Source of the DNA: Lucifuga dentata
Lineage: Eukaryota > Chordata > Actinopteri > Ophidiiformes > Bythitidae
Direction: 5' to 3'
Assembly: GCA_014773175.1 (NCBI GenBank)
Contig: VXCM01001267.1
Location: 122,002 to 186,001, forward strand
Length of the DNA: 64,000 nt
Positions within the stretch are counted from its first letter, which is position 1. Each line of letters begins with the position of its first letter. Below the pieces are notes generated by a model. That model did no database searches. It saw only the letters and a program-made list of their open reading frames with translations, and was not told where the DNA came from. Shown here one piece after another: positions 29,827 through 40,788 of the stretch. A program made the translations under genes and the position numbers.

Positions 29827-29952
29827 TTGCTGAATAGAGAAACTTTCTAATGTGGTTTCTGTTTTGTAATTTTAGTGAGACAGATAAATGGTAAGGCTGA
29901 GCACAAATTAGGGGGCACACAAGCTCCACACATCCAAAGGTGCGTGGTGTGA

Positions 29953-29953
<1 letters not shown>

Positions 29954-30007
<54 letters not shown>
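29954..30007. repeat. (CA)n microsatellite
   Basis: About 27 CA units. It is the first of two long CA tracts only 110 bp apart. Confidence 0.95.
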
Positions 30008-30009
<2 letters not shown>

Positions 30010-30116
30010 CCCTAGGTTTTAAATAGCCTCTGCAGACAGACAGCATTTTTATAGGTGTGTCTGGGCACAGAATCTCTTGATGGATGGTTGATGCTTTGGA
30101 AACAGTGGGAGTGCAC

Positions 30117-30118
<2 letters not shown>

Positions 30119-30176
<58 letters not shown>
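30119..30176. repeat. (CA)n microsatellite
   Basis: About 29 CA units. It is the second tract of the pair. Confidence 0.95.
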
Positions 30177-30178
<2 letters not shown>

Positions 30179-30688
30179 TACAGGCTGAGATGTGTAGCAT
30201 GAATGATTGCAGGCTACCTTGGAGGCACTAATATCAATGAGACGTAGAGAATGCTTTAATAGGCACCACACAGTCTATTTTAAAGTCACACTCGTACCCA
30301 AATAGAGATAGCAAACATTCACCAGTGCAGCAGTGCTTCTTATTGATTATTCACAATGGCAAAGAAGACGAGCATAACTATTTTACTTGTTACTGTGGTT
30401 AATCACCAATTAATTCCTACTTTTTTTTAATAGTTAGATTTATTTGGTCAATGAACTCACCGTTATTTTGAGTATATTATGGCATTATATGAAAATCTGT
30501 TATCATTTATATAAATCAGTGATACAGCAAATGTGTTGTATCTTAACAAACTGTATATTTTCATTTTTCAGATTTTTTTTAGTGCAGTATTTCTCAAAGG
30601 AGCAGTAATAAAATCTTGAAGTTAATGTTAATGTAAGTTAATGTCTTACTGTATTTGGAATCATTCAATAAATTTACTACATTTAGCA

Positions 30689-30690
<2 letters not shown>

Positions 30691-30720
<30 letters not shown>

Positions 30721-30721
30721 N

Positions 30722-30751
<30 letters not shown>
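30691..30751. repeat. Poly-T with N at 30721
   Basis: About 60 T split by one N. The length is not reliable. Confidence 0.94.
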
Positions 30752-30753
<2 letters not shown>

Positions 30754-31271
30754 GAATAAAAGCAGTGTTTGGACATTCAGAATATTTACAACAAAAATTC
30801 TATATCCTGTTTAGACAGTTCTTTCTATTTTGTTCATCACTTAGTTTTCTGAAGACGTTAGGTAGCTTTATAAAGTCTGTAATGATTGCCTTGTCTTTTC
30901 TTTACTATAAATGTCTGATTCTCCATCTTTACTTTTGGTAACAGTTCATGCTCTCATCCAAAGGTTACAACTGTGTAATAAAAATTAATTCAAGGGGACT
31001 TGAAAATTAAGCATTGTTGAATGAAACATTACAAATATACAAAAACAGCATGTCATTATATATGACAGTTTGGCAGACAACACATATGTAAACCAACACG
31101 CTCATTCCTACATATATTCTTTCACACAGTCTCACACACATATAGCACCATATTTGATAAACACAGACTATAAGATCTATATGTAGACCAAGAAAAATCA
31201 GCTGAATGCAGGTTTATAAAGTTGCACACACAAGCAGAAATACACATAAAGGACCAAGACGTATGTGATTA

Positions 31272-31278
<7 letters not shown>

Positions 31279-31340
<62 letters not shown>
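31279..31340. repeat. (TC)n-(CA)n compound repeat
   Basis: About 14 TC units passing directly into about 17 CA units. Confidence 0.95.
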
Positions 31341-31343
<3 letters not shown>

Positions 31344-31803
31344 TGTATGCACACAGAGTTATACTAGAGGAATAAAATGTGACTCATTATACATTCAGAT
31401 ACTCACAACTCACATTAGAAGGTTTGACCTGTTTGGGTTTCCAGTATTTTTAGACTTAATTCACTTCTTAAGAATAATAATTTTCTGGTGAAAATATAGA
31501 AAAATCGACCATTTTTTTCACTAGATTTTTAGTTCAGGACAGTTTTCACTGATGATTTCCATGACATGTCCTAATGAAACTATGCAAGTTTGGTTCACCC
31601 ACAACTGGACAGTTGTCTTAATAAATATGTAACAAAAATAAAGTTTGATTTGAGGGTTGCCAGACTACTGTTAATTTGCAGTGGTAAGAGAGAAACCTCA
31701 GTCATAACATGACAACCTGTAATTTCAGGCTAACCCCGCCTTACACACATTGCGCCAACCCCTACACACACCTTGGTAACATTGTTCCCCTTGATTGACT
31801 CAC

Positions 31804-31982
31804 CCACACTGGTGATCCTCTGTGTGACCAGGTCTTTGAGCAGAGAGTCTAGCACAAGACTGTGTCTGGAGTACAGCTCATAGCGGTTAATTCCGATGTG
31901 GAAACGTAACCAGTTGGGATAAGATTCTGCTGTCACCTCTCCTGTTGGAGGGAACTCTTCTTCTTCATTCCCCTCATTGTGC
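31804..31982 (-). CDS. fam20c: fam20c exon 2: SYPNWLRFHIGINRYELYSRH segment
   Basis: A 179-bp exon. Its first base completes the Trp codon split with exon 1 (TG/G), followed by HNEGNEEEEFPPTGEVTAE, SYPNWLRFHIGINRYELYSR and LLKDLVTQRITSV. The YPNWLxFHIGINRYELYSRH and QRITSV blocks are nearly invariant in FAM20C proteins, while the acidic stretch before them is the usual variable linker. The acceptor AG is at 31984-31983. Its pyrimidine tract is a pentanucleotide repeat (about 31986-32016). The donor GTGAGT is at 31803-31798. The exon ends after the first base of an Ala codon (phase 1), which matches exon 3. Confidence 0.96.
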
Positions 31983-31985
31983 CTA

Positions 31986-32016
31986 GAAGAGGAGAGGAGA
32001 GGAGAGGAGAGGAGAG
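31986..32016. repeat. (AGGAG)n pentanucleotide repeat forming the exon 2 polypyrimidine tract
   Basis: Repeated GAGGA units on the + strand are CTCTC/TCTCC on the transcribed strand, ending two bases before the acceptor AG of fam20c exon 2. The tract therefore supplies the polypyrimidine signal of intron 1. Confidence 0.85.
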
Positions 32017-32403
32017 AAGGTTTAATAATACACATGAAATTTTGATTCCTGTTGGAATGACTATTTTCATCTGACAGTTTTTTGTTGTAGGGTATGAAAC
32101 TTCCTGCATTGGCCCTGCCCACTTCATCTGAATGAATGAACTCAGAATTATTATTTTTATGAATACATGGTTAAAAGGTTGCTACACTAGGGATAATCCA
32201 AGAAGACTCAAAAAAATCCCAACACAATCATAAATCATAAGTCATAAGTCCATGGATAATATGGAATAAGATGGCATGACAAAAGGAGAGATATGTGGAT
32301 GCAGCAGATGGATGAGTGGACATTATTTGCTACAAGAGAAGCAGAGGGGAGACAGGAAATTACCTGGATGGATGGAACAAACTGGCTACTGGTAATGATA
32401 TTT

Positions 32404-32406
<3 letters not shown>

Positions 32407-32435
<29 letters not shown>
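32407..32435. repeat. (GA)n microsatellite
   Basis: GA units in fam20c intron 1. Confidence 0.93.
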
Positions 32436-32438
<3 letters not shown>

Positions 32439-32739
32439 TGCAATGGAGAATCAATGAATTAATACAATTTGTCATCATGATTTTTAGGCCTGTGGACACT
32501 GGGTATTATGAATTAGGTAAAGAATTATTAGTGAGATCTGATTGCAATTTCAAACTAGACATTCTGATAGATTGCTTCAGTTTATAGGCTATTTTTTCTG
32601 GGGTATAGAATGTCAAATAACATATTTTAAGTCCCTTATTAATTTTCTTATCACAGTCAAGCATGTGTAAAGCAGTTTGATTGTTCACTTTTTCCACCGT
32701 TGTTCTTGCACTTATAACCCTTAAGTTCAATAGAATTCC

Positions 32740-33300
32740 CGAAACGCAACGCGTGAGCTTACCAGTCTTGGTTCCCCGTTCCTCTGGGATAAAACCTGAT
32801 GTCAGTGTTCACGTTAAACAAAGTGTCATCGTCCGTGAGGGGAGGAAAGTCAATCTTGTACAGGGGATGCTCGAATAGATCAGCTAGTCCGGAGACACCG
32901 TGGACAGGGAAGGTCCGACCCCCGCTTGCGTCTCTGATGAGCGGCTTATGATCCTCCGCTTTCCCCGCTGACGGTCTCGTCCTCNCCCCCGCTTGCGTCT
33001 CTGATGAGCGGCTTATGATCCTCCGCTTTCCCCGCTGACGGTCTCGTCCTCCTGAAGGACTCAGCTCTGTCCCCGGCTGCTGTGATCTTTTCTAGGGAAT
33101 GTGATGTGAGGTTGGAGCTCGGCTCGTTGCTGAAATCCTGCAGGATTCTCAGCGTGTGCTTATTAGGCCAACCCACTTCAGCCGCCGTCCTGGCGCGCTG
33201 TTTCCCCCAGCCCTGCGACTCTCCGCCCGGGCTGTGAGCGCACTGACAGCCGCCGTCCGCGCTGTCCGCTCCAGCCGCCCGCTTCTCCAGCTTAGGTAAC
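32740..33300. promoter_or_regulatory. CpG-rich block over fam20c exon 1
   Basis: Exon 1 is clearly richer in CG dinucleotides than the AT-rich DNA on both sides (for example CTGACGGTCTCGTCCTC and GCCGCCGTCCTGGCGCGCTG). This is consistent with an unmethylated CpG island at the 5' end of the gene. I judged it by eye and calculated no ratio. Confidence 0.5.
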
Positions 33301-33380
33301 AAGTCTATCATGATGTGCATAGTGCACGCCACCAAAAACACCATCAGTATCAACACTCTGAATCTGCGAAACAAGATCAT
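32763..33380 (-). CDS. fam20c: fam20c exon 1: start codon, membrane anchor, pro-region and first part of luminal domain
   Basis: Encodes the N terminus of FAM20C, a type II membrane or secreted Golgi kinase that phosphorylates Ser in S-x-E/pS motifs of secreted proteins. The start is the ATG at 33380-33378. An in-frame TAA lies seven codons upstream (33401-33399) with no ATG between, and position -3 is A. Residues about 7-28 form the hydrophobic anchor ([14 protein letters not shown]). Residues 71-84 ([14 protein letters not shown]) match the family. By recalled human data, site-1 protease cuts at ILQ/DFS, here after residue 81. NLT at residue 90 matches a known glycosylation site. [15 protein letters not shown] and FNVNTDIR follow, then the donor GTAAGC at 32762. 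The assembly duplicates 66 bp here (32919-32984 and 32986-33051 around N 32985). Removing one copy plus the N (67 bp) gives 183 codons plus TG (phase 2), joining exon 2. Uncollapsed, translation stops at 32948-32946. Which teleost paralogue (fam20ca or fam20cb) is not resolved. Confidence 0.95.
32919..33051. repeat. 66-bp exact direct repeat around N (assembly artefact in exon 1)
   Basis: 32919-32984 and 32986-33051 are identical and separated by one N at 32985. Keeping a single copy restores the fam20c frame with family-conserved residues on both sides, so the repeat is very probably an unmerged contig overlap. Confidence 0.93.
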
Positions 33381-33397
33381 CTTTATCACTGTTTTTC

Positions 33398-33400
<3 letters not shown>

Positions 33401-33459
<59 letters not shown>

Positions 33460-33475
33460 NCACACACACACACAC
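33401..33475. repeat. (CA)n microsatellite in the fam20c 5' leader
   Basis: A pure CA tract with one N (33460), read as (GT)n on the coding strand. It begins 20 bp upstream of the ATG. The N marks an unresolved tract, so the true length is unknown. Confidence 0.95.
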
Positions 33476-34021
33476 TAAGCTTTCTTTACCAAGCGCAGCG
33501 CACCTTACGCCGCCGACATTGATGTCCCACAGTGTTACGCGATAATAAAGCAGCGTTGTTGATTTGAAGATTATCTATCATTTCACACATAATGCGTGTT
33601 AGTCTATGTTAAGAACTCCGTGTTTATGGTGTGCTGAGCCTTGGTGTTTTACAATAGTCCCAGATCTTCATTACCAGACAGGTGGAGCAGCAGCCACATT
33701 GCGAGCACTGGACACTTCACTGGCAGCGGCTCAGAGAGTAGCCCTGCTCTTCATTCATTGCGTTGTTAAACTGGATACAGTGCCAGGAGGACGGAACATT
33801 AAATAAATCGTTAGGAAGTGAGAATAGGAGGAGGAGGAGGTACTGGTAAAAGCACCGATATTCCTTCTCAAACCTGTTTCACTGCGCATCTGCCAAAGCG
33901 GGGTGAGAAGTAAAATGTCCTATCTTAACTGTCTTCTGAGGGAAAAGTCAAGCAAAGATTGATACAGTCCACAAAAGCACATTCTTCTTTATGTTTAGGA
34001 AGAATTTATGGCCAGAAAAAG

Positions 34022-34059
34022 AAAAAAAAAAAAAAAAAAANAAAAAAAAAAAAAAAAAA
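34022..34059. repeat. Poly-A with N at 34041
   Basis: A homopolymer about 640 bp upstream of the fam20c start codon, split by an N. Confidence 0.93.
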
Positions 34060-34393
34060 GGAACATCATCTGAAGAATAGATAGAACAGGTGATCCGCTC
34101 CAAGATGCTCGGATGCTGTCCCGCTGCTTGACAAAAGCTGCTGTCAAAACGCCTGGCTGAAGTCAAATCACAGAGTGTCTGGCAGGTACAGGGATTCTGG
34201 TTGTCATTTGTCCTCCCAACACCGCCTTTCCTCCCATCCCAGCCTTCTTCCAGGGTGGGTGTGTTAAATATTATGATGGAAGCCCTCTGAGCCCTGCCTC
34301 GGTGGCGTCACGAGGAAGAGATTGGCTGCATCTGCACATACAAGTAGCAATAGTGACATGAAAGCAGAGATTCAGGACTGGAATCTAAGATCT

Positions 34394-34526
34394 AAGGAGG
34401 CGCAACGCCCCTCAACTCAGGCAGAGGGCGTTGGTGTAACCCGAAACATTCGATTTTACNAAGGAGGCGCAACGCCCCTCAACTCAGGCAGAGGGCGTTG
34501 GTGTAACCCGAAACATTCGATTTTAC
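34394..34526. repeat. 66-bp exact direct repeat around N at 34460
   Basis: 34394-34459 equals 34461-34526. Each copy carries a small inverted repeat (CAACGCCC with GGGCGTTG). Likely an unmerged contig overlap upstream of fam20c. Confidence 0.9.
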
Positions 34527-34753
34527 TGTCCATCTAGGATTTAATGCAGAGGCTGTAAGCATTCATGGACAAACTAAGCCATGGGAGCTCAAACTGGGCT
34601 CTGGACTTCAGATGGGTACTTGAGGACGGCCGGGCTAAGGGCTGCTTTTATTGGCACTCCTAAATGGAATGGAGCCATCATTAATGTGCTTTACCTGCCA
34701 TAGGAAATCACAAAAAATGTCTTTTTTGTTCATGAGAGGTTAACAGAATTGTA

Positions 34754-34885
34754 GTCTGGTACCAATGTACTATCAATTATCTATCTAGATAGATAATTGA
34801 TAGTACATTGGTACCAGACNTCTGGTACCAATGTACTATCAATTATCTATCTAGATAGATAATTGATAGTACATTGGTACCAGAC
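34754..34885. repeat. 66-bp perfect palindrome, present twice around N at 34820
   Basis: 34754-34819 is its own reverse complement: GTCTGGTACCAATGTAC at one end, CTATCTAGATAG at the centre and GTACATTGGTACCAGAC at the other end. 34821-34885 repeats 65 bp of it. The doubling is probably an unmerged overlap. The palindrome itself could be real and could have caused the contig break. Confidence 0.85.
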
Positions 34886-34910
34886 TTGAATTGTAAGAAG
34901 GACAAAATCT

Positions 34911-35045
34911 GATTGATTGGAGTTTTATAGTCAAATATGTTCATATTTTTTTCTTTATTTAAAGCTGAATTAATCATNGATTGATTGGAGTTTTATAGTC
35001 AAATATGTTCATATTTTTTTCTTTATTTAAAGCTGAATTAATCAT
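34911..35045. repeat. 67-bp exact direct repeat around N at 34978
   Basis: 34911-34977 equals 34979-35045. This is the third such join within about 600 bp, so this segment is poorly assembled. Confidence 0.9.
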
Positions 35046-35333
35046 TTTATGTATTAATACTATTAAAAAAATAGTGTAATAGTGATGTGATTGTGTAATA
35101 GTGATCACTCAAATCTGCAGCTATTTGGAGCGTAAAGCTTCTGGCCTCTATCTTATTGTTTTGGCATTATAACCCTGCAGCTTTTGTTGAGTCTGATCTC
35201 TCAACAACCCCATTTCCATGTTTCCATAAAAAAGATGCAGTGATAAGTCAACTGTGCATTTCCTTCCCAGCACCAAACAGCAGATAAAGTTGCCTATGAC
35301 TTGGTGAAGAAAGTCAAACAACTAGCAACCCCC

Positions 35334-35376
35334 NNNNNNNNNNNNNNNNNNNNNNNNNNNNNNNNNNNNNNNNNNN
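35334..35376. other. Assembly gap of 43 N
   Basis: An N run between a C-run and a poly-A run in intergenic DNA. Confidence 0.98.
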
Positions 35377-38193
35377 AAAAAAAAAAAAACAGATATTTTT
35401 CTCAGGAGTTGGTGACAAAATAAAGTTCTTACACTCACCAGATGGACAGAAACAAGACTTCAGTGAGTTGCTAATGTGGGTCTTTTGTATGTTGCGTACA
35501 TCTAACACATTACATATAACAATATAAGACGTTAATATGTCAGGACTGTGTGTCAGTTGCCTAAAATCATTATTGTAGTTATTTAATGTTATGTACTCAT
35601 TTTCAAGCAGTGAACAGTATTCTCAGCTTTCTGTAGTATGTTTGCAATAATGTGACCATTTAGTCTGTGTGTATGTACACCTGTGTATGTGTGTGTGTGG
35701 TTCACAAGTGAGTTTTTCTCTAGAAACTTTTAATGTTTTAACATAAGATGCTGTCTTGCTGGACTGTCAATCTTATGTTTAATAGTTTCAATACTCAATT
35801 TAATTTCAATCAAAGGTTTTATAATCAGGTTATTAATCATCCTAACATTAAGCCTCTTGGATGAATGTTTTGCAGTCAAAACACACCTATCTGCCTTCTC
35901 AGAGGCTATTTTTCTATTTGCTGATAAAGTGAAACACACCTTTCATTTAAACCGCGGGGGNTGCAGAAGTTATTACAGGCTGCACCCATAGCTAGCCTGG
36001 ACTATATTTCTCAGAGACATTACAGGATTAAAAGAATAACAGCTTAAGTGCCATGGAGTTCATTCAAGCTGCCAATTGCAGGCATTCTGACTGCCAGGTA
36101 AAACACAGAAACACACTTCTCATGCAGAGAATGTGTTTTGTCACTTGAGGGGCAGGACACACTTAGACAAGGAGGATGAAGTACCATATACCTATGGGTG
36201 AAAAGATTTCAGCTCCGTAGAATTACCAGGGAAATGAAATGAACAAATTATATATATATATGCCTTTGGCTTGTGTTTGTGTGTGTGTGTGTGTAAGCCT
36301 GGTTGGAAGAGATTCACTTGGCTTCTGCCCCTCTTCCCAGAGGCACAGAGTTGGAGTTCATGCCACTGCCAGATTTGTGCACCTAAATAAAACAGAATCT
36401 TAAAGCTAACAAGCAAACAAATTGTTCTCCCAAAGGCAAGCCTGCTGTCCCAATTCATCTTTTGCTCCAAACAAAACAAATTGGCATGTGCAGTCATGTT
36501 GGAATCCAGTAAAGCTTAAAAGGTATTCCACATCTCTGTGTGCATGAATTATATAATTAGCTACAGCTCTGAGAGTAAAAATAAAAGGTTAACCACATGA
36601 GTTGCTCTATATTTCATGCTACGAGCAGTCTGAGCCAGTAAACATGCTTCAGTTGCTTTTGGCTTACAACATCGTGTTGTCAATGAACACAAACCAAATC
36701 TATAACAGCCGATGAAGCATATTTGTATTAATTTGTCAGATGCATGCATTTTTCTGCTCTCCAAACCAGTGATTTATTTCCACTGAATATTTTTTAATGT
36801 TTAAGAAAATAAATTAGCTGAGAAAAGGAAACATTTTCAGCTACTTTTGCCAAGAGAAACTATCAAAAACAGATTGATTAAGAATAAATTGTATCACTCG
36901 TGCTCCTGACAACAAGGCAATTAAGATCACCTGTGGAAATGGAAATTGAGAGATTCAGAGTGCATTTCATTTTCATCTGAATGAATGTCAAATTACAATA
37001 TAAAACAAGATAACAAGGGAAGTAATATGCATCCAATTTGTATCAGGATCTCAAGAAAGCAATATAAATCATGTGTCAACTTTGTTTTACATTCATGGCA
37101 TGAAGTCATATAGCTACATATTGAATCTTTTAAATATGAGGCACAAACTTCTCCAAAAGTAAACATAAATATTTCAGTGTCACCAGATCATATTAAACAT
37201 TAGGAGAGAAGTGAAAAGACCAGGTTGGTTATATGGGCTTTCATTTTACAATAAAGATCTAGATACAGAGTAGCTCTGCAGTCTGCTTACTTTTAGCAAC
37301 AATGATGGACAAAATTTGTTAAAGTAACTTGTGCATTAAGGAGTTCTTTAACCTGTGGCCAAGTGAACCAGATATTTTGGTTCTGCAGCAAAAGCAAATT
37401 CACTTTATAATGAATTTGGCATCAACCCAGGCAAATAAGTATTACAGATATGGATTTGTTGTTATTTATATTTGTTTCATTAAGGAATGGCAAATTAACA
37501 AGCTAAAATAATAAATTTTTCCCACTACCTCAAACACCATATACTGTACGTATACCATATATCATTTTGAGCATTTTGTTATTATTCCATTCATGATTGA
37601 GTAGCCAATCGGTAGACTGTACCTCTGCTACTAATGAAACAAGCTGTTTGTTCTAATCTTTGCAGTGATTACAGGAATTGATTTCACAGAGTTTGAGGGA
37701 TAAAAACTTGTTTCACAATGTTTTAATTTTGCATCATCTGTTTTGTGAGCAATGCTTGCTGATTTAATTAAAGTCTGAGATTTTTAAATCATTTTAAACA
37801 ACATGCTGTAAGGTGTATAACCAATCAAACTGGAAGAGAAACATTTTGTAAATGAGGACCGAAATGTTGATTTCATCAAAATAGATATCTTATTGATTAT
37901 AGTAAAATCCTGGTAAAGAGCCAGACTCACATATGTTTTATCAACTTTATTTGGAAGTCCAGACAAGTCTAACACTGTTTATTGCATCTGCAGCAAATAA
38001 CAGACCTTAGTAATATCAAAACTTAAGTAGTTGTGCACAGAAATCAATCAGTTCCACATGTACCTCTCAGTAGCAACTGAGCAGACCACCAATGACCACA
38101 ATGACTTTTGGAAAATCACTGCGAACACCCAGCTGTGGAGTTCAACTCCTGCTAATGAGCTGAGTGTTTGCAGTTGAGGAGCAGAGGCCACAG

Positions 38194-38230
38194 AGAGGAG
38201 GAAGAAGAGGAGGAGGAGGAGGAGGAGGAG
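38194..38230. repeat. (GGA)n trinucleotide repeat
   Basis: GAG/GGA units with AAG variants in a purine-rich segment. Confidence 0.9.
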
Positions 38231-40285
38231 AAGAATGAGTGAGGAGTAGCTGAAAGGGCCTGCGAGACAGACCCCTAAGTCAGAGGTCTGTCACACTTGG
38301 TTTGAGAGTATCTTTCGCATTCAATTTATTTCCTTTACTGCTGCAACAAGTCGGTGACCTCTGACCCACAGAAAGCAGTGTGAGTTATGATGGGATAGTT
38401 TAGTTTCCTGGGAGACCCACAGCCACTCTCAATTTCATATCTAAAGAGTTTTTGCTAAGCCTGGGGTATTAAAGAATGGATTTACCTTGTGTTTAAAATA
38501 AGATGGGAAGGGAGATGCAGGAGAAACCAATGAGATGGAGCGATGGATAAAAAACAAAAAAATCAATGCATACTCTGGATTCTGGTCTGGTTTGTTCCAC
38601 TGGAATCCATCAAGGAATATTCTTGTGACTGTCTGTGTGTCTGAATATTTGACCTGAGGGCAAATCTCTTGTCAGGTTGGAGACTTTGCAAACATTCAAC
38701 TTGGGTTTCCAGAGTTTACTAATGAAAGCCTGTTTGTATGAATCAACTTAGAGTTATAACTTTAGGGCAAAACCCAATTAATCAGAAAGTATACAAATAT
38801 TTAAGTGGAGAGCAATGATTAAAACAATTATTTCAGTTCAGTTTTTATAGTAGTGTTTCATAAAAGGCCATAAGCTTAGTCACATTAAGCCCTGTTGGAC
38901 ACTTTCATGGATCTAATGATTTTTTTAACAGGCTAATGTCAAATTGAGGAAGAAATGGCTTTGAAAATATTACAAGTACAAAAGTCATAATTGGAGAATA
39001 GTATGACCAAGTAATAGGAATAAAAACATGACTTTGATAAATGATTTGTCACTGGACACCAGCGGTGTGGTAAAATAAAGAAAGATGGGTGTGGCAGCAA
39101 TTCAGCACAAAGACAAAGGGAGAAAAGAAAGCAAGGGACAAAGTGTCAGGGACACATTTAGACACTGAAAAGTGACTTTTTTTGGGGAAATAAATGTAAA
39201 ACTTTCCCATTAATGACTGCAAATATTTGCATTTTATATCAGTTATTACACTTAATTCAGTGAAATTACCTCTGCTCAGACACAATTTTAAGAACTGTTT
39301 TCTCCCCTTTTCTTTTTCTGGCCCTCAGACACTCATTTTTGTTTTATGTTGTAACCTCAGTCTGAAAGCAGAGTTCCATTCACTTACAGAAACGACAGTT
39401 CTCATAACTAAAGTTAATTACTTTAAATTTGACTTTAAGTTGATTAAACTGCTTTCAGTTTTGCTTTCTGTATGTTGTAAAATTATATTTAATGAGTAGA
39501 ATTGACTCAATACATTAACGTTCAGGTCAGTTCTCTTTTTTAATGTGTGCTATGAATGTTGATATGTCATTCTGCCAGGAACATGTACTGTATTTGTCTT
39601 TGGTTTGGACTTTCCGCCAATCACAGCAGGACAAAGAATTAGAATAATGAGACCAAGAGCGCCATGCACAGCATGTGTACCCCTGCTGTGTTGATCTCTT
39701 TATTTCAAAGACGATTTCAAGGAGCTCCGGGTAGTTTAATTAATGGAAAGGAAGGTATGACCTTGGAAGTTTTGGCACAGGAAGGACGAGCGTACATGTT
39801 TTGTGTGATTGTGTGAGAGACGTAGTTAATGTTCATATCAACAAAAACTGAACATTACAAGCTTGACAAAAGTAGAATTTGTTGCAGGGCTTGTATTGCA
39901 TTAGATTGCACAGAACTGAGTTTATGTGTAAGAGATATGTGGAAAGATTTATACAGTTCTACATTACACAGAATGACCTCTACTAACAGAGACATGGACA
40001 GCCACATGACAGCATTACAGCAGCTAGGCCCATCTGTCATCAGGATCAGGCGATGACCTCTCATCCATCCATCATCCTCTGACAAAGTAGTTGTCACTTT
40101 GTACACATTCAAAGTCCCACTTCATGCCACTGTCAAAGGCCATGCAATAGATTTCTGTCTTTTTCATTCTGGTCTGAGGTGATTATCAATATATTTTCAA
40201 TGATTGCCTCTAAAATGAACTCAAATTTTCTTTAGGATGATGAAAAATGAATGATTACCAAACAGAAAAAAAATACACAAAGTGA

Positions 40286-40545
40286 GGAGTTTGTATGTTC
40301 TCTCCATGTTTGTGTGGATATTCCTCATCCACAAGAATTTCCTCCCACAGCCCAATAACAGGCTGGCTAAGTGAACTGAAGGCTAAATATAGGTGTGAAT
40401 TTAATGTGTGTATTTCAGTATTAATCTCGTGATACTGGTGAGCTGGCCAAGGTGTGTCCTTACTTTTCACCCAGTGCATGCTGGGATGGGCTCCAGCCCC
40501 CCCATTGGTTGCCCAAATGGCACGGATATAGAAATGAGGTAATCT
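40286..40545 (-). repeat. Degenerate teleost interspersed repeat
   Basis: The order of phrases GAGTTTGTATGTTCTCTCC, TTCCTCCCACAGCCC, TAGGTGTGAATTTAATGTG, CAGTGCATGCTGGGATG and GGGCTCCAGCCCCCCC matches a repeat very common in fish genomes (from GGAGTTTGCATGTTCTCC to GGGATAGGCTCCAGCC). It is diverged and carries no open frame. The same family occurs in the opposite orientation at 56636-56840. Confidence 0.65.
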
Positions 40546-40644
40546 ACCATAATTGAACTGAGCTGCATGTGGCAAACTCATGTTTACTGGCCCTGCTGGC
40601 TGGTGATTACTTGAGACCAAATAAATATACCAAATCTAGAAATA

Positions 40645-40645
<1 letters not shown>

Positions 40646-40710
<65 letters not shown>

Positions 40711-40788
40711 NACCAACCAACCAACCAACCAACCAACCAACCAACCAACCAACCAACCAGCCAGCCAACCAGCCAACCAAACAAACAG
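40646..40788. repeat. Poly-A with N, then (CCAA)n
   Basis: About 65 A, an N at 40711, then CCAA tetranucleotides that become variant (CCAG, CAAA) at the end. The tract starts about 100 bp past the degenerate repeat at 40286-40545. The N shows that its length is not resolved. Confidence 0.9.

Larger units (their letters stand above)
31983..32762 (-). other. fam20c: fam20c intron 1
   Basis: 780 bp from the donor GTAAGC at 32762 to the acceptor AG at 31983. It contains a GA tract (32407-32435) and the AGGAG pentanucleotide repeat next to the acceptor. No other feature was seen. Confidence 0.9.
33381..34393 (-). promoter_or_regulatory. fam20c: fam20c 5' leader and proximal upstream region
   Basis: This kilobase upstream of the start codon must hold the 5' UTR and probably the core promoter. 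It starts with 20 bp of purine-rich leader, then a (CA)n tract (33401-33475), then CpG-containing sequence at 33485-33560 (GCGCAGCGCACC, ACGCCGCCGAC). A TTTATTA on the minus strand near 33545-33551 is TATA-like but unproven. Poly-A with an N lies at 34022-34059, and a CRE-like GGCGTCACGAGG is near 34303-34314. The transcription start cannot be located from sequence alone. Confidence 0.4.
35046..40285. other. fam20c upstream intergenic DNA without recognisable genes
   Basis: AT-rich sequence with a 43-N gap, a single N at 35961 without flanking duplication, and (GGA)n. Open frames are short and lack codon bias or similarity that I can recognise. The segment 39600-39770 is less repetitive (CCGCCAATCACAG, AATTAATGG) and might be regulatory, but nothing proves it. 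Confidence 0.6.

Noticed and set aside
32946..33051. fam20c as a pseudogene because of the premature stop
   Set aside because: The stop appears only in the second copy of the 66-bp artefact. All other exons have intact frames, splice sites and conserved residues.
35941..35990. Single N at 35961 as another duplicated contig join
   Set aside because: The flanks (AACCGCGGGGG and TGCAGAAGTT) are not repeats of each other, so it differs from the 66-bp class.
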